Source: Dehalococcoidales bacterium
GTDB taxonomy: Bacteria > Chloroflexota > Dehalococcoidia > Dehalococcoidales > UBA2162
Reading direction: 5' to 3'
DNA: 5,486 bases
Assembly: GCA_030648675.1 (NCBI GenBank)
Contig: JAUSGV010000189.1
Location: 1 to 5,486 of the forward strand
Part shown: piece after piece, positions 1 to 4,839 of the stretch
Position numbering within the stretch: position 1 is the first letter of the stretch
Layout: each line of letters starts with the position of its first letter
Notes under the pieces: generated by a model
Database searches by the model: none
The model's input: the letters and a program-made list of their open reading frames with translations, nothing else
Told to the model about the DNA's origin: nothing
Position numbers and translations under genes: made by a program

Positions 1-1
1 C

Positions 2-1618
2 TTACTTCCACAAATCCTCGATGTCCTTTTCCGAAGGTTTCTTGGCCGCTTTACCGCCCGGCATGAATTCCTTGTAGGAATCTGCCGAGTAGTCGCGCGG
101 TTTGAAGGCTACCGGCATTGGAACGGCATGTCCGAAGATCAACGCCTGTTGTTTCGCGGCCAGGCGGGCCAGGACGCTCTTGAGTTCATTCTTACCGGAC
201 ACTCCGCCGAGTACGGCATCGATATCGCGTTCGTTATCCAGCAAACACGTTATCTTGGTGCCCAGTTGCGACATCACCTCTTCGTCGATCCCGCTGGGGC
301 GCTGGTCTATAACCAGCAAGGTTACGTTATATTTACGCATTTCGCGAGCGATCGTACCGAAGATGGTCTGATCGGCCACTTCCGGATTGAGGAACTTGTG
401 GGCTTCTTCGATGGTGATCACCAGCGGGCGGGGCTTTGTATTATCATCGCCGGCGGCCATAGATTCTTCAGTGCGTTTCTGGTAGTGGTTGTAAATACGG
501 CGGCTGAGCATGTTCGATACCAGAACATACGTAGTGATATCGCGGTGCCGTCCGAATTCGAGGACGACGTTGATACCCCTATCGAGGTAAGCCAGGATGT
601 CGTTGACGGTATTCCCCGCTCCCTGTGCCTGCATAAACGGCAGCCTTGCGATTGTTGCCAGGCCCCGCTGCAGGTTTTTGAACGTGCTCTCGTGGATACT
701 CGCCAACCCTTCCGGAAGTTCATCGAATTTTGTGCTTAAGGTCTTTTGAATCCAGTTGTTACCGAAAATGCGGTTGAGTTGGTAAATGGTCTCCACCGCC
801 TGGTCGGTCAGATTCAACGTCTGGCGCAGTAAAGCTACATCTTCCGGCTCAACTTCACCGAAGCCTATCTTCACTACCGCATCGACGCTGGCGCCGCGAC
901 CCCGTGAATTCTGTTCGTCCAGGGTAAATACCGCCACGTTGGATGGGAAGAGCTGCTTAAGGCCTTTTACCGGCGGCCCGCCCTCGTTCGTACCCTGCCA
1001 ACCGTATTCGTTTTGCATGTCGAAAACGAGATTGACCGCCTTACTTTTTTGCAGCATGCCGGCAAGGAGTATCCTGGTTAAAAAAGTCTTCCCCGTGCCG
1101 CTCTTGCCGAAGATGCCATTGGAGCGCTTGACGAATTCTTCCAGGTTAAGGCAAAGCCTGGTCTCCATATCGAGAGGGTTGCCGATCCACAACCGTTGTT
1201 CGCTCTCTTCCCCGAAGATCAACCCCATGTCGTAATCCGAGGCCAAATTAACCGTAGAAAAATGCGCCGGGACCGTTTTTACCGGCTGCGGTCCTTCGAG
1301 TAATTCCGCTGCGCTGCCGCCCATGGTCAGCATCGGCAGAATATGAAGCGTGCCGAAGGTACTGGTGCCGGCCAGCACTTTGGTTATGAAAGGATCGGTG
1401 GTATCGGGGGGATTCCTGGTTATCTGATCGTTGGTTGTCCCCAGGGTGATATCGGTTATCATACCGAAGAAGCGTCTTTTTTCACCTTCGACGGTAACAT
1501 ATCGCCCGACAACTACCTCTTCAACAGAAGAGGAACTCTCCAGCCTTACCTCGACACCGCCGGTCAACGAACCGGAGACGACGATACCCAGATGCTCACG
1601 AGCGTTTTCCGCAGTCAC
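2..1618 (-). CDS. herA: HerA-family DNA translocase/helicase ATPase (HAS-barrel + DUF87-type P-loop ATPase)
   Basis: A complete 538-aa protein. Members of this family are hexameric ring ATPases that move double-stranded DNA and, with NurA, process DNA ends in the cytoplasm. Visible order: an N-terminal HAS-barrel (about residues 8-95, starting LGIVVSG and including VGRYVTVEG), then the RecA-like motor. Walker A is GKSGTGKT at 171-178. Walker B is the hydrophobic run LVITI followed by E404-E405 in the family-typical EEAH. The sensor/arginine-finger region QRPSGIDEEVMSQLGTKI lies at 439-456. Length is normal for HerA. The tail (521-538) is lysine-rich and ends DIEDLWK. The start is GTG, chosen because GGAGGAG lies 6 nt upstream and the barrel begins within ten residues; I saw no nearby in-frame ATG. 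It is the last gene of the nurA - HAS-barrel - herA cluster, separated from the HAS-barrel gene by a palindromic repeat. Other FtsK/HerA clades (VirB4/TraG-like) are unlikely given the HAS-barrel and nurA linkage. Confidence 0.93.
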   Translation of the reverse strand: MTAENAREHLGIVVSGSLTGGVEVRLESSSSVEEVVVGRYVTVEGEKRRFFGMITDITLGTTNDQITRNPPDTTDPFITKVLAGTSTFGTLHILPMLTMGGSAAELLEGPQPVKTVPAHFSTVNLASDYDMGLIFGEESEQRLWIGNPLDMETRLCLNLEEFVKRSNGIFGKSGTGKTFLTRILLAGMLQKSKAVNLVFDMQNEYGWQGTNEGGPPVKGLKQLFPSNVAVFTLDEQNSRGRGASVDAVVKIGFGEVEPEDVALLRQTLNLTDQAVETIYQLNRIFGNNWIQKTLSTKFDELPEGLASIHESTFKNLQRGLATIARLPFMQAQGAGNTVNDILAYLDRGINVVLEFGRHRDITTYVLVSNMLSRRIYNHYQKRTEESMAAGDDNTKPRPLVITIEEAHKFLNPEVADQTIFGTIAREMRKYNVTLLVIDQRPSGIDEEVMSQLGTKITCLLDNERDIDAVLGGVSGKNELKSVLARLAAKQQALIFGHAVPMPVAFKPRDYSADSYKEFMPGGKAAKKPSEKDIEDLWK

Positions 1619-1624
1619 CCTCTA

Positions 1625-1631
1625 CTCCTCC
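1625..1631 (-). promoter_or_regulatory. Ribosome binding site of herA
   Basis: GGAGGAG on the minus strand, 6 nt before the GTG codon at 1618-1616. It decides the non-ATG start of herA. Confidence 0.8.
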
Positions 1632-1660
1632 GAAGAATCTCTAGCGATTCCCTCTTTCCA

Positions 1661-1750
1661 CTGTCATTGCGAGATTCGGCATCGAGCCGAACCGAAGCAA
1701 TCCATACTAATTTATTGAGATTGCCACGGGCTTCGCCCTCGCAATGACAG
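1661..1750. repeat. REP/MITE-like palindromic element with 13-bp terminal inverted repeats
   Basis: A 90-bp intergenic unit whose ends are perfect inverted copies: CTGTCATTGCGAG at 1661-1673 and CTCGCAATGACAG at 1738-1750. Nested inside are three smaller hairpins: TTCGGC/GCCGAA (1675-1680 with 1686-1691, 5-nt loop), GCAATC/GATTGC (1697-1702 with 1719-1724) and GGGC-TTC-GCCC (1728-1738). This matches the look of dispersed extragenic palindromes of the TGTCATTGCGAG type seen in many bacteria. It has no coding capacity of its own. It fills most of the 163-bp gap between the HAS-barrel gene and herA, so it will be transcribed if the two are cotranscribed, and could affect mRNA stability or the ratio of the two proteins. 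Neither strand shows a T-run suggesting a classical terminator. Confidence 0.85.
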
Positions 1751-1781
1751 TTTACGATTGCATTCGTTGAAAGTCCCTTAT

Positions 1782-2384
1782 TCATTCGGTTTTTATTCTT
1801 CCCAGTACTGCCTTCAGCCGGTTAAAGTCGTTGTTCAGCAGCAAAGCCAGTTCTTTCCCCGCCGCTACCAGATAGGCATCCGGGTCGGGAAAAACCGTGC
1901 TGATGTGCCGCAGGGCTGCAGCGGCCAGTTCTTCCGGTGGAATTGGTAAGCGTGCATTCAAGAGAAGATTCAGAAAGTCGAACGAACGACCGAAATCCCT
2001 GATTTCTTCGAGGGAGCACTCGTGAACGAAGCTGTGGATGCGGGCGGGATTCGGCGGCAGGTAATGGTGCAGCTTTTTATCCAACGAATGTCCGGCAACC
2101 AATACGCGGAACTCGGTCCGCAACAGCTTTTCCAACTGCGGGCTGGCTTTGTATATGGCTGCCTCGCTTGTCTCATCCTTGCCCCGGGCAATAGGGCGCC
2201 TCCCGGGATCCAGGCTCGTCGTGGTCGACTGATAAACCAAACCGTAAAGAATGGTCGATCCCTCGGGCGAAAGGGATGCTTTCACCAGGCTGCCGAGAGG
2301 CGGTGACTGATAAAGCTCATAACATTGCGCCGCGAACTCCGAAGTACTTGATTCGATTATTTCACCAACACGATTTTCTGCCAT
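1782..2384 (-). CDS. Stand-alone HAS-barrel domain protein associated with HerA/NurA
   Basis: A 200-aa protein. Residues 5-60 (RVGEIIESSTSEFAAQCYEL, then PLGSLVKASL and ILYGLVYQSTT) look like a HAS-barrel, the small beta-barrel found at the N-terminus of HerA and of F1-ATPase subunits. About 82-126 hold a conserved-looking block (PQLEKLLRTEFRVLVAGH, then YLPPNPARIHSFVHEC). The rest (126-197) is predicted helical and ends with LLLNNDFNRLKAVLGRI. The pattern closely resembles 'HAS-barrel domain protein' entries I recall from cyanobacteria, which also lack an ATPase. No Walker motif, signal peptide or membrane segment is visible. I chose the ATG at 2384 (GTGAG 6 nt upstream) rather than the in-frame ATG at 2450, because the extra 22 residues would be translated from a palindromic repeat. 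Lying between nurA and herA, it may be an adaptor or regulator of their complex. That role is inference. Confidence 0.75.
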   Translation of the reverse strand: MAENRVGEIIESSTSEFAAQCYELYQSPPLGSLVKASLSPEGSTILYGLVYQSTTTSLDPGRRPIARGKDETSEAAIYKASPQLEKLLRTEFRVLVAGHSLDKKLHHYLPPNPARIHSFVHECSLEEIRDFGRSFDFLNLLLNARLPIPPEELAAAALRHISTVFPDPDAYLVAAGKELALLLNNDFNRLKAVLGRIKTE

Positions 2385-2407
2385 GCTCAACTCACAATCT
2401 CTCTCCA

Positions 2408-2477
2408 CTGTCATTCCGTACTCGATACGGAATCCAGACGAGGACATCACTCAATTCCCCCTTCCGCGGGAATGACA
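2408..2477. repeat. REP/MITE-like palindromic element, TGTCATTCC type
   Basis: About 70 bp bounded by inverted repeats TGTCATTCC (2409-2417) and GGAATGACA (2469-2477). One strong internal hairpin pairs ATTCCGTA (2413-2420) with TACGGAAT (2426-2433) around a 5-nt loop. A second pairs ATTCCC (2454-2459) with GGGAAT (2468-2473). Its left edge shares TCCACTGTCATT with the element at 1661 (1657-1668 versus 2404-2415), so the two belong to related families. It sits about 25 bp upstream of the HAS-barrel start codon, and no obvious separate promoter is visible between it and that gene. Confidence 0.8.
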
Positions 2478-2493
2478 AAAAAGGACTGCTTTG

Positions 2494-2524
2494 TTTCGGA
2501 TTTCGTATTTAGTATTTCGGATTT
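2494..2524. repeat. AT-rich direct repeat, copy 1
   Basis: Contains TTTCGGATTTCGT at 2494-2506, identical over 13 bp to 2832-2844, and a second TTCGGATTT at 2516-2524. It runs directly into the stop codon of the 27-aa peptide gene. It is much more AT-rich than the surrounding genes. Confidence 0.6.
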
Positions 2525-2606
2525 ATTTCTTCTTGGCTGCCGGTGCCGAGCCCTGCTTCTTATCCTGCTTCGGCTTCTTGACGCTCTTCCTTCCCTTGCT
2601 GCCCAT
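2523..2606 (-). CDS. 27-aa lysine-rich small protein
   Basis: A 27-codon gene below the usual length cut-off. It begins MGSKGRKSVKKPK and ends APAAKKK, with ten lysines and one arginine and no hydrophobic segment, so it should be cytoplasmic, unstructured and strongly basic. Such peptides often bind nucleic acid or ribosomes, but nothing here proves that. It is supported by a consensus AGGAGG 11 nt before the ATG and by its position just behind another small gene (15 nt between the upstream stop and this ATG). I do not recognise a named family, though similar short KKPK-type proteins are annotated as hypothetical in many bacteria. The main alternative is a chance ORF. The ribosome binding site and biased composition argue against that. 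Confidence 0.6.
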   Translation of the reverse strand: MGSKGRKSVKKPKQDKKQGSAPAAKKK

Positions 2607-2617
2607 TTGTGTGATTC

Positions 2618-2623
2618 CCTCCT
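2618..2623 (-). promoter_or_regulatory. Ribosome binding site of the 27-aa gene, overlapping the upstream stop codon
   Basis: AGGAGG on the minus strand shares two bases with the TAG stop (2624-2622) of the 54-aa gene. This arrangement suggests translational coupling between the two small genes. Confidence 0.7.
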
Positions 2624-2786
2624 ATCTTAATGTAACTCCCAAAAAGTACGGCCAGATAATAATGCCGAGAAGTATTTTCCACCAGACAAGATTAGCAAAT
2701 CCGATCGTAAAGAGCCAGCCGATAAACCAGATAACCCCGCCGGTCGCACCTGTCCCTCTTCTGTCCCATTTTCGTTCTTCTGACAT
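2622..2786 (-). CDS. 54-aa small membrane protein with two predicted transmembrane helices
   Basis: A short complete gene. The N-terminus (MSEERKWDRRGTGATGG) is charged and is followed by two hydrophobic stretches, about 17-34 (VIWFIGWLFTIGFANLV) and 38-52 (ILLGIIIWPYFLGVTL), joined by a very short turn at W35-W36-K37. It should form a membrane hairpin. Tryptophan and glycine are abundant, as in many small inner-membrane proteins. AAGGAGG lies 5 nt before the ATG, a near-ideal ribosome binding site. I do not recognise a family or function. It sits downstream of nurA (81 bp between coding regions) and upstream of the 27-aa gene. The strong ribosome binding site, intact frame and clear membrane pattern make it a real gene rather than noise. 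Whether it has anything to do with NurA/HerA is unknown. Confidence 0.75.
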   Translation of the reverse strand: MSEERKWDRRGTGATGGVIWFIGWLFTIGFANLVWWKILLGIIIWPYFLGVTLR

Positions 2787-2791
2787 TTTAG

Positions 2792-2798
2792 CCTCCTT
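2792..2798 (-). promoter_or_regulatory. Ribosome binding site of the 54-aa gene
   Basis: AAGGAGG on the minus strand, 5 nt before the ATG at 2786-2784. It is the main evidence, with composition, that this short frame is translated. Confidence 0.8.
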
Positions 2799-2815
2799 CC
2801 TGATCTGCTTTACGA

Positions 2816-2821
2816 ACTATA
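2816..2821 (-). promoter_or_regulatory. Possible -10 box for the small-gene pair
   Basis: TATAGT on the minus strand, 29 nt before the 54-aa start codon. No good -35 lies 16-18 bp upstream, because that stretch is the AT-rich repeat. It could be a weak promoter or chance in AT-rich DNA. Confidence 0.3.
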
Positions 2822-2831
2822 GGGAGTATTT

Positions 2832-2867
2832 TTTCGGATTTCGTTATTCGAGATTCGGATTTTGTAT
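2832..2867. repeat. AT-rich direct repeat, copy 2
   Basis: Carries the same 13-mer TTTCGGATTTCGT (2832-2844) as copy 1, followed by a diverged ATTCGGATTTTGTATTT (2853-2869). It abuts the nurA stop codon. With copy 1 it brackets the two small genes. Confidence 0.6.
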
Positions 2868-4067
2868 TTACACCCACCTCGTACTTTTACTATAGCTTTT
2901 GGCCGAGGTGAGTGCAGGTAAATGCTCTTCAGATTGGAGAGCTTCCACAAGCTGCCAGAAATCTTCCCGGTCGACGCCGGTGATCACTGCCTGTTCGTGG
3001 GCTTCGGAAAGTGCCACCGGGTAGCCGTGGCCGCGTTTGCACTGGTCTATTATCAATGTGTGAGTTAGATTGAGCAATCTTTCGTCTTGCGCCACCCATT
3101 GTGGTATTTCCACGCGGGCGACCTCATCATCGAGCCGCAGGTAAAAGAAATTGACCCGGTTTTCTCCGTAATGTTTTTTTACTACCGATGATTGGCTGAT
3201 AAAAAGGGCCGACCTTTCGCCCGGCTTAAGCACGCGGGAGAATAGTTCCCGGTCGAGAACCCCGGCCACTGTTTCGCATTCTTTGGTACCGCAATCCTGG
3301 CACATGCGGTCAGAGTCCACGGTTTCGTGCGGGCAGAGAGATAATCGCATTGCGTTAACGACGTCGGCGCTGCGCGGCAGACTGATATAGCTTGCCACTG
3401 CCAGTGTCCTGTCCGTATTTAGCTTACGCATGGTGTCCAGGTGAGCGAGGAAGCCCTTAAACAGAAAAATGTCGGTCACGAAATCAGGGAACGCCTCGAG
3501 CCCCCAGAGGATGAGCGAACCATCCAGAAGCGCAATAACGGAACTTCCGGCGGGTTGTGCAACGGCAAGGCTGGTGAGGCAGCGGCATTCTTCCACGCCT
3601 CGCTTGATACTCAACAACCCGCCTTCCACCATTTGGTCCCGCCCTTTTCCATCCGGAGGGACGACAACCATGTCCTCATCAGCGTCGTACAGCCTGGGTT
3701 GGCTGTCCAGTTCAGCATTGGGCTTGGCACCATAGTGGAGAGTCACCCCGCCCGTGTTTATTAAATAGCAGCGCGCCCCGTGATGGCGGTCGACATCGAT
3801 ATGAGACCCGTCGCTGGCTACCACGGTAAATTCGGCAGGTAACGGCGGCTGGGGATAGGTGGTTCCCGGTTCTTCGACCAGTGCGGCGACGAGCCACGTG
3901 GTCTTGCTGGCATCGATTTTCTTTTTCAGTCGTTCGAACTCGGCGTTGCTTCGATGGAGGGCATTCAGTGCCTGAAGCAGGTGCTCTTTTCTTTGGTCAT
4001 TGCGGTCTTTCAGCCGGTGCAGCATTTCCCCGACCTGTGACGCTACTTTGGTTAGGTCCAGTGCCAT
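2868..4067 (-). CDS. nurA: NurA-domain 5'-3' nuclease
   Basis: A complete 399-aa protein. NurA is the Mn-dependent 5'-3' nuclease that docks on the HerA ring and degrades DNA strands during end processing. An N-terminal helical or coiled-coil stretch (about 1-55) precedes the RNase H-like NurA fold. Candidate catalytic features are D86 in VVASDGSHIDVDRHH, D182 in IALLDGSLILW, and Y349 and H357 in GYPVALSEAHEQA; an acidic residue near E148-E160 probably completes the metal site. The eight-residue Tyr-His spacing matches what I recall for the archaeal enzyme. An unusual Cys-rich segment (C245, H247, C256, C259, C264) could bind zinc. The ATG at 4067 has GGAG 5 nt upstream and a promoter just before it. 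It is the first gene of the unit leading to the HAS-barrel gene and herA, which fits the known nurA-herA linkage. Confidence 0.9.
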   Translation of the reverse strand: MALDLTKVASQVGEMLHRLKDRNDQRKEHLLQALNALHRSNAEFERLKKKIDASKTTWLVAALVEEPGTTYPQPPLPAEFTVVASDGSHIDVDRHHGARCYLINTGGVTLHYGAKPNAELDSQPRLYDADEDMVVVPPDGKGRDQMVEGGLLSIKRGVEECRCLTSLAVAQPAGSSVIALLDGSLILWGLEAFPDFVTDIFLFKGFLAHLDTMRKLNTDRTLAVASYISLPRSADVVNAMRLSLCPHETVDSDRMCQDCGTKECETVAGVLDRELFSRVLKPGERSALFISQSSVVKKHYGENRVNFFYLRLDDEVARVEIPQWVAQDERLLNLTHTLIIDQCKRGHGYPVALSEAHEQAVITGVDREDFWQLVEALQSEEHLPALTSAKSYSKSTRWV

Positions 4068-4096
4068 TTCTACTCCGCACGCTGAAAATCTTCCTC

Positions 4097-4125
4097 AGTA
4101 TAGTTCAATAAAACGGCCAACTCAA
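4097..4125 (-). promoter_or_regulatory. Sigma-70-type promoter of nurA
   Basis: On the minus strand TTGAGT (4125-4120) and TATACT (4102-4097) are separated by exactly 17 bp. The expected start of transcription is near 4090, giving a leader of roughly 23 nt that contains the GGAG ribosome binding site (4076-4073). It lies in the 88-bp gap between the glycosyltransferase stop and nurA, so it separates two transcription units. I see no terminator hairpin in that gap, so read-through from upstream remains possible. Confidence 0.7.
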
Positions 4126-4155
4126 GCGGAGATATGCCGGGCGGAGGCAATCGTA

Positions 4156-4839
4156 CTATCTGAAAATATTCCGGTTTTGCCTCAGCCATCCCGCGGTATG
4201 TGGAGGGACATTGCCCGGAGGCTGGTACGTCCGGCCGATACTTGCCGTGAGCTTCTTTAGGTCATTAAACGTGTCGATGTCGGAGTATTCTTCGAGCAAA
4301 GCAACGGAAAGCCCGGCAGCTTTGGCGTTTCGCATTGTTTGAGATAGTACGCTCGATGTACTCCATTCGATATTCTGGAAGATACGTTCGTCAGACCGGT
4401 TCATCCCCACCAGGTAGTACCCCCCGTCCCGGCTCGGCCCAAAACAGAGGTCGGCATTTTCGAGTTCCCTGGCTGCCTGAAGAAGGGTATCCGGCTGCAG
4501 GGTGGGGATATCGGTACCGATCAAGACAACCGGCGAATACCCCCGGATTTCCAGAGCAACTATGAGTTGGTGCATTCGCTCTCCCAGGCTGCCGGATGTT
4601 TGCGGTATGATCTGCATTCTCTCCGGTGTTATTTCCCGGAAGAGTTTACGTGCGTTCCCGGGAGTGTAAGCGAGGAACGGGGTGTACAAGGGAAGGCCCA
4701 CGGCGAGGGCGACGGCATCTCTAAGAAAAGCCAGAGAAAGCGCCGCACATTGTTCCGGAGTTAAATCATGCTGCAGTCTGGTTTTCACGCGGCCGGGGAT
4801 GGGTGCCCGGGCCATTACCGCCAGTGCCGGGCCTTTCAT
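4156..4839 (-). CDS. TIGR04282/DUF2064-family glycosyltransferase (nucleotide-diphospho-sugar transferase fold)
   Basis: A complete 227-aa GT-A-like protein. The N-terminal ARAPIPGRVKTRL (10-22) is the nucleotide-binding signature of this family. LIGTDIPTL (106-114) supplies the metal-binding Asp, PSRDGGYYLVGM (135-146) lines the active site, and DIDTFNDL (187-194) is the conserved C-terminal acidic motif. Size and motif order fit DUF2064, named in TIGRFAM as an arsenosugar-biosynthesis-associated glycosyltransferase and related to CofC-type nucleotidyltransferases. The real substrate is not established by sequence. No signal peptide or membrane helix is visible. It overlaps the upstream GT2 gene by 4 bp (ATGA), so the two are probably translated together and act in one pathway. 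A weak ribosome binding site, GGTGA, lies 6 nt before the ATG. The arsenosugar label rests on family naming; no arsM or arsS is inside this window. Confidence 0.85.
   Translation of the reverse strand: MKGPALAVMARAPIPGRVKTRLQHDLTPEQCAALSLAFLRDAVALAVGLPLYTPFLAYTPGNARKLFREITPERMQIIPQTSGSLGERMHQLIVALEIRGYSPVVLIGTDIPTLQPDTLLQAARELENADLCFGPSRDGGYYLVGMNRSDERIFQNIEWSTSSVLSQTMRNAKAAGLSVALLEEYSDIDTFNDLKKLTASIGRTYQPPGNVPPHTAGWLRQNRNIFR

Noticed and set aside
128..739. Plus-strand open frame of 203 codons opposite herA
   Set aside because: It is an antisense shadow of the well-conserved HerA motor domain; its translation has no recognisable motif and no ribosome binding site was seen.
786..1235. Plus-strand open frame of 149 codons opposite the Walker A region of herA
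   Set aside because: Antisense to a clear coding region, low-complexity translation and no recognisable domain.
2..1618. Conjugation ATPase (VirB4/TraG-like) or FtsK
   Set aside because: The N-terminal HAS-barrel, EEAH Walker B, QRPS motif and linkage to nurA all point to HerA; no gamma domain or membrane helices are present.
1343..1747. Plus-strand frame running from herA into the palindrome
   Set aside because: It crosses the herA start and the repeat, so its length is accidental.
1661..1750. Rho-independent terminator after the HAS-barrel gene
   Set aside because: The stem is strong but no T-run follows on the minus strand; the terminal inverted repeats and nested stems fit a REP/MITE-like element better.
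2494..2870. CRISPR array suggested by repeated TTCGGATTT strings
   Set aside because: Copies are few, short, irregularly spaced and enclose two genes; there are no uniform spacers.
2491..2895. Plus-strand frame of 134 codons across the small-gene region
   Set aside because: It begins in the AT-rich repeat and lies antisense to two frames with strong ribosome binding sites; hydrophobicity comes from AT-rich DNA.
3441..3764. Plus-strand frame opposite nurA
   Set aside because: Antisense shadow over the catalytic part of NurA, with no independent support.
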